This document shows positions 25,935 to 34,034 of a stretch of 43,646 bases of DNA, piece by piece. This DNA comes from an uncultured Prevotella sp. (lineage in GTDB: Bacteria > Bacteroidota > Bacteroidia > Bacteroidales > Bacteroidaceae). The position numbers and the translations under genes are program-made. The notes beneath the pieces were generated by a model. The model had not been told where the DNA came from. It saw only the letters and a list, made by a program, of their open reading frames with translations, and did not search any database. Location of the stretch: positions 1 to 43,646 of the forward strand of contig CAKPRX010000008.1 in the NCBI GenBank assembly GCA_934183135.1, in the 5' to 3' direction. The first letter of the stretch is position 1. Every line of letters starts with the position of its first letter.

Positions 25935-26912
25935 GTGAAAATAGTATTGTTAGATATGCAGATAGTATTGTTAGATGGATACGCATCCAATCCTGGCGAC
26001 CTCACCTGGCAGCCCCTTCGCGAGTTAGGCGAGCTTGCCGTTTATGACCGCACGGCCCCTGACCAGGTGGTGGAGCGTGCGCGCGACGCAGAGATTATTG
26101 TAACCAATAAGGTAACCCTTGACCGGACACTCTTGGAGCAGCTGCCTAAGCTCCGGCTGATATGTGTGCTGGCCACCGGTTATAACACCATTGACACGCT
26201 GGCTGCCCGTGAACAGGGCATTACCGTATGTAATGTGCCGGCCTATAGTACCGACAGCGTGGCCCAGATGGTGTTTGCCCAGATACTCAACTTTACCAAC
26301 CATGTAGCCCATTATGCCCGTCAGACGCGTGAGGGCCGGTGGAGCCGTAATCCGGACTTCTGTTACTGGGACACCCCTGTACACGAACTTGCCGGCAAGA
26401 CCCTTGGCATCGTCGGCCTCGGCCATATAGGCAGCAAGGTGGCCCTTATAGCACGCGATTTCGGGATGGACATCTTCGCCTATACCAGCAAGAACTCTAC
26501 CGACCTGCCTGGTTATATCCAGAAAACCACCCTGGAGGGGCTCCTCGCCGTGAGCGATGTGCTCACCCTGCACTGTCCGCTCACCCCCGATACCCATGAG
26601 CTCATTAACCGTCGTACACTGGGTTCCATGAAACCTGGTGCCCTGCTTATCAATACAGGCCGTGGCCCGTTGGTCAATGAGCACGATGTGGCCGAGGCCC
26701 TTGCTTCGGGCCAGCTGGGCGGCTATGGCGCCGACGTGATGTGCAGCGAACCCCCGTCGGCCGACAACCCGCTGATAGCCCAGCCGGGTGCCTTTATAAC
26801 GCCCCATATAGCATGGGCGTCGGTCGAGGCGCGTTCCAGGCTGCTTGATGCGACATTCCAGAATGTACGCATGTTCCTGGCTGGTACGCCACAGAATGTA
26901 GTCAATCCCTGA
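25935..26912 (+). CDS. D-2-hydroxyacid dehydrogenase (glycerate/hydroxypyruvate type)
   Basis: The product has 325 residues from the GTG at 25935, or 318 from the ATG at 25956. It is an NAD-dependent cytoplasmic oxidoreductase. Motifs: Rossmann GIVGLGHIGSKVA (about 158-170), substrate/catalytic Arg in NTGRGPLVNE, the catalytic Glu position in CSEPPSADNPL, and catalytic His in ITPHIAWAS. The family usually starts MKIVVLDGYxxNPGDL. Here the first seven codons are duplicated (KIVLLD.QIVLLDGYASNPGD), which creates two possible starts. The exact substrate is not shown; hydroxypyruvate or glycerate reductases are the closest by feel. A strong hairpin follows. Confidence 0.92.
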   Translation: MKIVLLDMQIVLLDGYASNPGDLTWQPLRELGELAVYDRTAPDQVVERARDAEIIVTNKVTLDRTLLEQLPKLRLICVLATGYNTIDTLAAREQGITVCNVPAYSTDSVAQMVFAQILNFTNHVAHYARQTREGRWSRNPDFCYWDTPVHELAGKTLGIVGLGHIGSKVALIARDFGMDIFAYTSKNSTDLPGYIQKTTLEGLLAVSDVLTLHCPLTPDTHELINRRTLGSMKPGALLINTGRGPLVNEHDVAEALASGQLGGYGADVMCSEPPSADNPLIAQPGAFITPHIAWASVEARSRLLDATFQNVRMFLAGTPQNVVNP

Positions 26913-26928
26913 CAGATATCCCATTAAT

Positions 26929-26972
26929 GCGGCCGGGGTACTTGGAGCGTCTGCTCCAAGTGCCCCAGCCGC
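26929..26972. terminator. Long hairpin between convergent genes
   Basis: The stem has ACTTGGAGC (26940-26948) with GCTCCAAGT (26953-26961), extended by GGGG/CCCC and GCGGC/GCCGC. There is one wobble and one mismatch, with a 4-base loop. It lies between the plus-strand dehydrogenase and the minus-strand glucosaminidase and could stop transcription from both sides. T-runs are weak. Confidence 0.7.
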
Positions 26973-27022
26973 GCTTTGTGGCAGTAGGCAAATGTCCTCT
27001 TGGCCCTATTCCTATTCTTATG

Positions 27023-27940
27023 TTACCTTACTCTCAGCCGGTCGCCTACGCGTATCTGGTAGTTGGAGTCCAGATGGTTCATCTTGTACAGGTTCTTCAG
27101 CCGTATGCCGTAACGCTGGGCCACGTCGTACATGCTCTCGCCGGCCCGCACCACATGAGGCTTGCGTTTGAACTCTTTAGAGGCGCGCTTCTGCTTCTTC
27201 TTCAGATACACGATGTCGCCCTTGTGCAGGCGGTCGTCCTTGTCGCGCTCGTTGTACCTGGCCAGGGCACGGTAGCTTATCCCTATCTCCTTGCCCAGTT
27301 GCTTGAAGCTCTCGCCCTCGCGGGCATAGACATAGTAGTTCTTGTTGTAGTAGTAGATGGGGTGCAGCCCCGGGTCGTCGGCCACTATTCGCTCTGTGCC
27401 AGAGTGCTTGGCTATGAAGCGGTCGTACTTGGTGGCGGTGTCGTACTGATATAGCTGGTAGAGCTCTATGATGCTGATGAGCTTGTAGGCATATTGCGGA
27501 TTGGTGGCGTAGCCGCAAGCCTTCAGACCGTGGGCCCAGCCCCGGTAGTCCGTATTGGACAGGGCAAACAGGCGGCTGTAGCGCGGACTGTTGGTAAGAA
27601 ATCGGCTGTGGTCCTCATAGCTCTCGAGTACTGACCCATAGGCGCGGAAGCACTCGTTCTTCAGGTCGTCGTCGTGATAAGTGGTGGCCCCCGTCCAGTT
27701 GTGACACTTGATACCGAAGTGGTTGTTGCCCTTGACGGCCAGGTCACTCAGTCCGGCGCGACTCTCAAAGAGGCCCTGGGCCAGTGTTATGCTGGCTGGG
27801 ATGCGGTATTTGACCATCTGCTGGATGGCCAGGTCCTTGTATTGGTTGATGTATTGTTGGTATTGGGTGTTCTTCCTCATCTGCCCGCATACAGGCAGGC
27901 AGGTGGCGAGGATGAGCAGCAACGTGCAGACTTTTCTCAT
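27023..27940 (-). CDS. Secreted glucosaminidase with two LysM domains
   Basis: The product has 305 residues from the ATG at 27940; a longer frame upstream has no signal peptide and runs through the promoter. The signal peptide is residues 1-20 (LLLILATCLPVCGQ). The glucosaminidase domain (about 40-175, Pfam family also called mannosyl-glycoprotein endo-beta-N-acetylglucosaminidase) has ITLAQGLFESRAGLSDLA, with the catalytic Glu, and GNNHFGIKCHNW. LysM 1 lies at about 196-245 (REGESFKQLGKEIGISYRAL) and LysM 2 at about 260-305 (VVRAGESMYDVAQRYGIRLK). The enzyme should cut peptidoglycan glycan strands in the periplasm, probably in cell separation or growth. The -7 element TAATTTTG lies at 27968-27961. 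Confidence 0.94.
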   Translation of the reverse strand: MRKVCTLLLILATCLPVCGQMRKNTQYQQYINQYKDLAIQQMVKYRIPASITLAQGLFESRAGLSDLAVKGNNHFGIKCHNWTGATTYHDDDLKNECFRAYGSVLESYEDHSRFLTNSPRYSRLFALSNTDYRGWAHGLKACGYATNPQYAYKLISIIELYQLYQYDTATKYDRFIAKHSGTERIVADDPGLHPIYYYNKNYYVYAREGESFKQLGKEIGISYRALARYNERDKDDRLHKGDIVYLKKKQKRASKEFKRKPHVVRAGESMYDVAQRYGIRLKNLYKMNHLDSNYQIRVGDRLRVR

Positions 27941-27960
27941 GATGAATAGCTTTGTCTCTA

Positions 27961-27968
27961 CAAAATTA
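27961..27968 (-). promoter_or_regulatory. -7 element for the glucosaminidase gene
   Basis: TAATTTTG on the minus strand, 21 bases before the ATG at 27940. It is divergent from the folK-like promoter at 28064. Confidence 0.55.
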
Positions 27969-28063
27969 GCGATATTTCGTGTAAAAAGTGAAGTCCTCTC
28001 TGATAATCGGGCCATAACTGTCAAAAAAATGCGGAATGTGGCCCCAGACACCGATATTTTCGT

Positions 28064-28071
28064 TATTTTTG
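28064..28071 (+). promoter_or_regulatory. -7 element before the folK-like gene
   Basis: TATTTTTG on the plus strand, giving a leader of about 65 bases before the ATG at 28141. Confidence 0.5.
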
Positions 28072-28140
28072 TATCTGTATTCTTGCCTGGGCGGGGTGTA
28101 CCGTCTGGGTGTATTTTCATTGACCGCGAACACTACTGTT

Positions 28141-28536
28141 ATGACACTTAGCACACACCAGGTGATATTGGCCTTGGGTACCAATGTCGAGGCTACGGCC
28201 AGCATGGCCCGTATGCAGCAGCTGCTGCGCAGTCTGTACCCCTCGATCCGCTTTACTCCCTCACTTACTTCGGCAGCTGTGGGCATCGTGGCTCCACCGT
28301 TTACCAATAGTCTGGCTGTGCTGCTGACCACCGATGACTACGTCACCCTTAACCAGCGGCTCAAGGCTGTTGAGACCCAGCTGGGTTCTACCCGTGCCGA
28401 CCGCCGTGCCGGTCATGTCGTGGCCGATGTCGATGTCCTGTCCTACGACGGTGTCCATTATCATGCCTCTGACTGGGAACGCGACTATATCCGACGTCTG
28501 CTGTCCCAGCTTCCTCAGTTGCCGGCAGTCCCTTAG
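28141..28536 (+). CDS. folK: Short FolK-like protein (hydroxymethyl-dihydropterin pyrophosphokinase)
   Basis: The product has 131 residues from ATG 28141; the open frame extends upstream to 28036 but that part contains the promoter and lacks similarity. The start HQVILALGTNVEATASMARM matches the FolK N-terminus (substrate-binding LGTN/LGSN). The C-terminal part has the ATP/Mg-binding pattern R..R..G..V.DVDVL with SYDGVHYHASDWERDY, as in the short Bacteroidota version. FolK makes the activated pterin for folate synthesis in the cytoplasm. It is shorter than the roughly 160 residues of E. coli FolK, so activity is likely but not certain. Its stop TAG overlaps the stop of the convergent DUF5687 gene. 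Confidence 0.75.
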   Translation: MTLSTHQVILALGTNVEATASMARMQQLLRSLYPSIRFTPSLTSAAVGIVAPPFTNSLAVLLTTDDYVTLNQRLKAVETQLGSTRADRRAGHVVADVDVLSYDGVHYHASDWERDYIRRLLSQLPQLPAVP

Positions 28537-30034
28537 CGCGAGGCCCTCAGGGCAGCCATGATGTCGTACCGCCGTTTCATCCAGCGGTTGTATATGTTGC
28601 GCAGCCACCACTTGTGCGTAGCCGCAAATATCAGTCCTATAACCAGCATAACCGTATAGCACACCGTGTCGCTGCATGCGGTTTGCAGTATGTTCACCAG
28701 TACCATCGGCACCACATAGACCCCTATGCCGGCCGCCAGCTGTACGTAGTTGGTCTGCAGTCCGCCCTTGCTCACAAACTTGGTGTTCAGCGGCAGCGTC
28801 TGCCGGTTGTATATGGCCATCTGGAATAGGATGAAATACTGGAACCCCGCTGTGAATATGCCATACGATACGAGCATGTAGAGGCTCCACTTGCCCGCTA
28901 TGACCGTGGGCAGCATGAGCAGGAACGGCCACAGCAGGATGATGCAGTACAGATAGTACTTGGTCTTGAAGCTGCAGAGCAGGTTCTCCTTGTGTATCAT
29001 TAGCCCGTCGATGTAGTTGCCCTCGTTGCTCATTATGCGCATTACGCCGATAGAGCCAAAGATAAGATAGTTGTACAGTCCCCAGAAGTTGGTGTACATA
29101 TCGGTGTCGTATATGTCGGTGGTGCTGACCACCAGGCTCAGTATCGTTACTATGGCCACGCTCATTATGAAACTCTTGCGCGGATTCTTGTTGCGCAGGA
29201 TGGTCTTCAGCTCCAGCTTCAGGTACAGCCCCGTCTCTCCGAGCCTGTCCAGGGCCGCCATCTGCGACACCTTGTGCTTCTTAGAGGCTTCGGTTTTTAT
29301 GAGCTCGTTTCTCACATGGGTGTACTGTATCCTGCGGTTTATCAGCACCAGCACTGCCAGCAGGGCCACTATGCCAGCCAGGGGCAGCGGGTTGCCCTGC
29401 TCGGTCAGGGTGCCTATCGCCCCATACAGCTCGAAGAACCGCTCCCAGCCCTTGACGCCCCCTAACTCCAGGATGATGGGCAGCCCCATCAGGGCATACA
29501 CGCCGGCTGGCAGCAACCACCACAGCAGGGTGTCGGTGGTCAGGGTCTTGCAGATAAGGAACCACTGGCTGTTAGCCAGAATCATCAGCCACCACATCAA
29601 CAGGAACAGCAGTGCCATCCATACCCCATAGGCATGATGGTGTAGGGTACCAGCATGGCAAACCACACCAGGTTGTAGCCCGTAAGCAAGGACGAGACTA
29701 TGAGCGCGTCTACACAGGCATACCGCGGGATGGGCATGAGCTGGTAGGGCTTGGCTATCTGTGCCGGAGTCTGCTGAGCCAGGAAGCGGGTGCCAAAGTC
29801 TAACAGCAGTATGATGGGGGTTGCCCCGAACATAAACTCCATGGGCGTGGTGCCCCGGCTGTCGTTGGCTATCAGCGAGAGCATTATGGCTATGAACACC
29901 AGGTAGAGCAGGGTAAAGCTGGCCGAGAACCATATTACAAACTTGGCCGTCTTGTTCTGCTCATAGTTCATGGCTCTGCGGTCAGAGAGTATGCGGTGGC
30001 GCCTCAGCGCCCTGAATAGTTGGTACCTGTTCAT
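28533..30034 (-). pseudogene. DUF5687 ABC-transporter membrane protein, frameshifted in a G-run
   Basis: The gene starts at ATG 30034 (MNRYQLFRALRRHRILSDRR) and reads to about 29625 in one frame, then continues in another to 28533. At the break the first frame reads TIMPMGYG and the second GVWMALLFLLMWW. A missing G in the GGGG run (CCCC on the plus strand, 29624-29627) would restore PMGVWMALLF and a single protein of about 500 residues. Both halves carry many hydrophobic helices and together match the DUF5687 family. That family is the permease partner of ABC ATPases like the one at 21935. It follows the lolA-like gene by 24 bases. The lesion could be mutation, phase variation or a sequencing error. 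Confidence 0.75.
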
Positions 30035-30058
30035 GTTTGTCGGTAGGGGGTGAGGGCT

Positions 30059-30667
30059 TTATCTTAGGTCTACTACCTCGGCATGTGGATAGTCCTTGGC
30101 ATTAAAGGTGAAGAGGCTGTTAGACAGTTTGCCGGTCTTGAAGTTTTTCACCGTGATGGTCGACCAGCTGTTGCCATGGCGCATCTTGATGGTACTGGGA
30201 TGGTAGTTCTTCTTGTTGATGAGGATGTACACTTCCTGCACGCTGCGCTGTTTGTTCTGCGCCGTCAGGTGAACCCAGTAGTCTTTGCCCTTGTCAGTCA
30301 TGGATAGGTTGTACCCGCTCTGGTACATGTTGATAAAGCGGTACGGGTTCATGCTCATCTGTTTGGCCTCGTTAGGAGTACTCACGTTGACCTCCTCGTT
30401 GGCCTTGAGATAGGTCCACTGGGTCTTGCCGTTGTACCAGATGATAGACTGGGGCGTAACGGCATGAAACATACGGCCCTTGATGGCGAGCGAGCCGTTA
30501 ACGGTACCCGTCTTGGTGCCGGTCATGGTAAAGTTGGCGGTAGCGCCGCCCTTGCTGCTTATAACGGCAGCCGTCTTGTCCAGTATCTTCCGCGCGGTGG
30601 CGGCGTTCTGGGCATGCAGGCTGATGGTCATTGCCATCAGGAGTGTTATTGCTATGATTTTCTTCAT
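30059..30667 (-). CDS. LolA-like outer-membrane lipoprotein carrier protein
   Basis: The product has 202 residues with a signal peptide ending SLHAQ. The mature part fits the LolA/LolB fold: an open beta-barrel with sequence such as GATANFTMTGTKTGTVNGSL, a following FHAVTPQSIIWYNGKTQWTY and a late NKKNYHPSTIKMRHGNSW. LolA carries lipoproteins across the periplasm to the outer membrane. Bacteroidota often encode a LolA-like protein right after ftsK, as here (12-base gap). Carrier activity is inferred from fold and context. Confidence 0.85.
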   Translation of the reverse strand: MKKIIAITLLMAMTISLHAQNAATARKILDKTAAVISSKGGATANFTMTGTKTGTVNGSLAIKGRMFHAVTPQSIIWYNGKTQWTYLKANEEVNVSTPNEAKQMSMNPYRFINMYQSGYNLSMTDKGKDYWVHLTAQNKQRSVQEVYILINKKNYHPSTIKMRHGNSWSTITVKNFKTGKLSNSLFTFNAKDYPHAEVVDLR

Positions 30668-30679
30668 TGCTGATAGAGG

Positions 30680-33094
30680 TTACTTTATATTCTGTTCTTT
30701 TAGTGTCGTATTCAGCTGGCTCTCGTCTGCTATCAGTACCTCGCGGCGCTTGGACCCCTGGGCAGCGCCCACGATGCCGGCCTGCTCCAGCTGATCCATG
30801 ATGCGGCCCGCGCGGTTGAACCCGATGCTGAACTTGCGCTGTATGCTGCTCGTAGACCCCTGCTGGTTGAGTACCACGAAGTGGGCAACCTCATCAAACA
30901 TGGGGTCCCAGTCGTCTACGGGCTTAGCGGCTCCTGTAGAGCCTGCTCCCTGGTTGTCGTCTGACGGCTCTGGCAGTTCCATGGGTTCCGTGGGGCCAGG
31001 CTGGTCGTCTATGAAGGCGTTGATGGCCTTGATCTCGCTTGTGTCTATAAAAGCGCATTGTACACGTACAGGTTCCGATCCGTTGAGGAACAGCATGTCG
31101 CCCATGCCTATAAGCTGGTCGGCGCCCTTGCGGTCCAGTATGGTACGCGAGTCTATCTGCGCGCCTACACGGAAAGCCATACGGCCTGGGAAGTTGGCCT
31201 TGATGTTACCCGTGATAATGCTGGTGGTGGGTCGCTGGGTGGCTATCACCATGTGTATGCCCACGGCACGTGCCAGCTGGGCTATACGGGCTATAGGCAT
31301 CTCTACCTCCTTGCCCGCGGTCATAATGAGATCGCCAAACTCGTCTATGATGACCACAATGTACGGCATGTACTCGTGGCCCTTCTCCGGGTTGAGCCTG
31401 TGAGCCAGGTATAGGGCGTTGTAGTCCTTTATCTTGTTCACGCCGGCCATCTTGAGCAGGTCGTAGCGGTGGTCCATCAGTTTGCAGAGCGACTTAAGTG
31501 TGCGCACCACCTTCTGTACGTCGGTAATGATGGGCTCGTCGTCGTTCTCGGGCAGACAGGCCATGAAGTGGTCGGCTATCCTGTTATAGGGAGTAAACTC
31601 TACCTTCTTGGGGTCTACCAGGACAAATTTCAGCTCGTTGGGGTGCTTCTTGTAGAGCAGCGAGTTGATGATGACGTTCAGTCCCACCGATTTGCCCTGG
31701 CCCGTGGCACCGGCCACGAGCAGATGGGGCAGTTTGGCCAGGTCTACCATAAACACCTCGTTGGTAATGGTCTTGCCTAAGGCCAGTGGCAGCTCCATCT
31801 TGGTCTCCTTAAACTTCTTGACGCCCAGTACGCTCTCCATCGACACGATGTGCTTTTTCTTGTTAGGCACCTCTATACCGATGGTGCCCTTGCCGGGGAT
31901 GGGGGCGATGATACGTATGCCCAGCGCAGCCAGGCTCAGGGCTATGTCGTCCTCCAGGTTGCGTATCTTGGCTATACGTGTACCTGCACTGGGGGTTATC
32001 TCGTACAGTGTCACGGTGGGGCCCACCGTAGCCTTAATTTCGCTGATACTTACACCGAAACTGCCGAGCACCTTGACGATGTGCGCATTGTTGGCCTTTA
32101 TTTCCTCCATGTCCACCTGTGTGTTGTTCTCGTCCTCGTAGGTCTTGAGCAGGCTCAGTGTGGGGAACTTGTATCGGGTGAACGGTTCGCGTGGGTCTAT
32201 CGGTGTCTTGCGTATCTCCTCGGCGGTGAGCGTCTTGCCCTGTATGGTCTCGTCACCCTTAGGTACCTCTACGCTCAGGGGGCGGGGCTTTTCCTCTGTG
32301 TCCTTGCCCTCGGCCTCCTTATTCTCCGGTTCCTTTACCGGCTCTGGGGTTAGGTCTACTACTGTCGGAGCCTGCTCCTGTACCTCAGGGGTGCTTTCCT
32401 CCTCAGGCTCCACCGTGTCGTCGGCCGGGGCTGCGGTCTGGTTGATAGTCACCTTGATGCGCGATGTGATATAGCCTATCGGGTTTATCATCTTGCGTAT
32501 CACGTGTATGGTCTCGTTACTCAGGTAGGTCAGAAAGGCCACTGCCGTAATGGCTAAGACGGCCGTCAGTCCCGGCGGACCTATCAGGTTTTCCAGGTGC
32601 TGTACACAGAAGAGGCCATGGTTACCTCCGGGATTGAACACCAGCCAGCCCATGAACGGGGTGAGAAACTTGGCAAAGGTAACCGAGCACCACACCATGA
32701 CCAGGGCCATGCCTAAAAACCATTTGAGCAGGTTTACCTGGTAGGCGCGCATGAGCCGCAGTGCCACGAGCAGTATGAAGGCAGGAATGATAAAGGCCGG
32801 AAAGCCAAAGTTGACCGAGATGAGTTCGTAGGCTATGATGGCACCCAGCGAACCACAGTAATTGGTAAACTGGTGGTCGCTGTTGAGCCACTCGCCGGGG
32901 CGCATGTCCTGGAGAACGCTCTGGTCAGCCTGTCCGGTATTGAAGAATGACACCATGGCAATGACCATGTAGATGACCGTGCATAGCACCACGATGCCCA
33001 GGACGAAGTCTACCTTCTCATTGCTCAGTAAGTTGACGAAGCCTACGGCCTCGCCGATATTCTTGGGTTTACGTTCTGTCTTTTTTCGTGCCAT
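30680..33094 (-). CDS. ftsK: DNA translocase FtsK
   Basis: The product has 804 residues. Four or five N-terminal membrane helices (about 25-200) place it in the inner membrane at the division site. A linker rich in Glu, Pro and Thr (about 215-300) leads to the motor. Motor motifs: the FtsK alpha domain with GPTVTLYEITPSAGTRIAKI, Walker A GATGQGKSVGLN (about 445-456) and Walker B YIVVIIDEFGDLIM. The C-terminal gamma winged helix (about 735-795) has SIQRKFSIGFNRAGRIMDQL. FtsK pumps DNA to resolve chromosome dimers at dif with XerCD. Upstream are copies of the 64-bp repeat, one carrying a -7-like element. Confidence 0.97.
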   Translation of the reverse strand: MARKKTERKPKNIGEAVGFVNLLSNEKVDFVLGIVVLCTVIYMVIAMVSFFNTGQADQSVLQDMRPGEWLNSDHQFTNYCGSLGAIIAYELISVNFGFPAFIIPAFILLVALRLMRAYQVNLLKWFLGMALVMVWCSVTFAKFLTPFMGWLVFNPGGNHGLFCVQHLENLIGPPGLTAVLAITAVAFLTYLSNETIHVIRKMINPIGYITSRIKVTINQTAAPADDTVEPEEESTPEVQEQAPTVVDLTPEPVKEPENKEAEGKDTEEKPRPLSVEVPKGDETIQGKTLTAEEIRKTPIDPREPFTRYKFPTLSLLKTYEDENNTQVDMEEIKANNAHIVKVLGSFGVSISEIKATVGPTVTLYEITPSAGTRIAKIRNLEDDIALSLAALGIRIIAPIPGKGTIGIEVPNKKKHIVSMESVLGVKKFKETKMELPLALGKTITNEVFMVDLAKLPHLLVAGATGQGKSVGLNVIINSLLYKKHPNELKFVLVDPKKVEFTPYNRIADHFMACLPENDDEPIITDVQKVVRTLKSLCKLMDHRYDLLKMAGVNKIKDYNALYLAHRLNPEKGHEYMPYIVVIIDEFGDLIMTAGKEVEMPIARIAQLARAVGIHMVIATQRPTTSIITGNIKANFPGRMAFRVGAQIDSRTILDRKGADQLIGMGDMLFLNGSEPVRVQCAFIDTSEIKAINAFIDDQPGPTEPMELPEPSDDNQGAGSTGAAKPVDDWDPMFDEVAHFVVLNQQGSTSSIQRKFSIGFNRAGRIMDQLEQAGIVGAAQGSKRREVLIADESQLNTTLKEQNIK

Positions 33095-33141
33095 TTGTCA
33101 TTTCTTTGTTGGTGTATAGTGGTGCCGCTGCCATAGGAATA

Positions 33142-33238
33142 TGTCCGAGGTGCCGTCTATTTTATGCAAAAATAGTGCAAACCGAGAGGCATGAGCTTGC
33201 TCAGATGTCCGAGGTGCCGCCTATTTTATGCAAAAATA
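33142..33238. repeat. One and a half copies of the 64-bp dispersed repeat upstream of ftsK
   Basis: The second half of a unit (33142-33174) is followed by a full unit (33175-33238, starting GTGCAAACCGAGAGGCATGA). Both end TTTTATGCAAAAATA. On the minus strand each end reads TATTTTTG (33174-33167 and 33238-33231), a match to the -7 promoter element pointing at ftsK. Confidence 0.85.
33167..33174 (-). promoter_or_regulatory. Candidate ftsK -7 element inside the dispersed repeat
   Basis: TATTTTTG on the minus strand, 72 bases before the ftsK ATG at 33094. There is no -33 element at the right spacing. Confidence 0.4.
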
Positions 33239-33242
33239 GTGC

Positions 33243-33278
33243 AAAAAACTTGAAATCGGTTACGATTTCAAGTTTTTT
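33243..33278. terminator. Perfect 16-bp hairpin between divergent genes
   Basis: AAAAAACTTGAAATCG (33243-33258) pairs with CGATTTCAAGTTTTTT (33263-33278) around GTTA, with two more T after it. The shape is that of a bidirectional terminator. Both neighbouring genes point away from it, which is unusual. Confidence 0.75.
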
Positions 33279-33593
33279 TTCGGCCCTCCAGTTTTTTGGC
33301 CATGACATGGGCATGGTGGATGTATTCTTTATACCTATTTATTATAGCGCGTGCGCGCGTAAAGTGCTACCTCTGTCATGGGCGAAACACCTTCTTGGCT
33401 GCGGGTCATCTTGGGATGGCCCGCGATGACCTTTAGCTTGTTGGGAGCAGTCATTGGAAAAAAAGCGACAATGCCGCCGATTGTAAAAAAAAACGGCGTT
33501 ACTCACCCTTATCTCAGTTTTTATGCTTACCTTTACATCCGAACAGGAACATGGCAAGGTATCTGTTAAAAAAAAGATGAATTGCAAATCAGA
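33279..33593 (+). other. Upstream region of the toxin locus
   Basis: There is no gene here. It contains the left direct repeat (33458-33534) and an alternating GC stretch GCGCGTGCGCGCG near 33347-33359, which could adopt unusual DNA structure. Confidence 0.5.
33458..33534 (+). repeat. Left copy of the 76-77 bp direct repeat bracketing the toxin locus
   Basis: It begins with seven A and GCGACAATGCCGCCG, has an A9 run and CGGCGTTAC, and ends TTTTTATGCTTACCTTT. CGCCG and CGGCG can pair across the A-run. The right copy is at 43501-43576. The overlapping TACCTTTA (33528-33535) is one base off the -7 consensus. Confidence 0.9.
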
Positions 33594-34034
33594 ATGAACA
33601 GAAAAAGACCCTCTCTGCTGTCTTGCTTGATATTCTGGGCCGCACTATCCTTTGCCCAGGACAGGATAGGATACACCTACGATGCCGCAGGCAATCGCGT
33701 GAGGCGCGAAATTGTGCTGGCGGTTCCTCTGGCGAGGGCCAGTCAAGGTGAGCTTGCCGCGGGAAACCGAAAAATTACGGATGTAATACAGAACCATGCC
33801 GTCAAGATTTTCGCTGACGCAGCAGAAGGAATCTTGAATGTCAGCATCTTGGGCTTGCAAAGTACTGACCGATGCTCATTAGTAGTCTGCACACACCAGG
33901 GAATAATGCTTCTGACGGAGAGGATAAGGGGTGAGGGTGCCACCGTCAACATCAGCCGTCAACCAGCAGGTGTCTATCTGCTCCGAATCACACTCAACGA
34001 CCACACTGCCACATGGAAAATCGTAAAGAAATGA
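33594..34034 (+). CDS. Small secreted protein with one YD-like motif and a T9SS-like C-terminus
   Basis: The product has 146 residues from ATG 33594; a TTG four codons upstream is less likely. Signal peptide 1-22 (SLLSCLIFWAALSFAQ). It is followed at once by RIGYTYDAAGNRVRREIVL, a single YD-repeat-like motif as found in RHS proteins. The second half ends VYLLRITLNDHTATWKIVKK, like the C-terminal sorting domains of type IX secreted proteins. Its stop overlaps the start of the RHS gene (ATGA), so the two are coupled. It may help export or anchor the RHS protein; this is inference from position and domain type. Confidence 0.8.
   Translation: MNRKRPSLLSCLIFWAALSFAQDRIGYTYDAAGNRVRREIVLAVPLARASQGELAAGNRKITDVIQNHAVKIFADAAEGILNVSILGLQSTDRCSLVVCTHQGIMLLTERIRGEGATVNISRQPAGVYLLRITLNDHTATWKIVKK

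Noticed and set aside
34013..34030. Earlier ATG for the RHS gene
   Set aside because: The ATG at 34031 overlaps the previous stop in the usual coupled way and places the hydrophobic signal segment closer to the N-terminus. The earlier start cannot be excluded.
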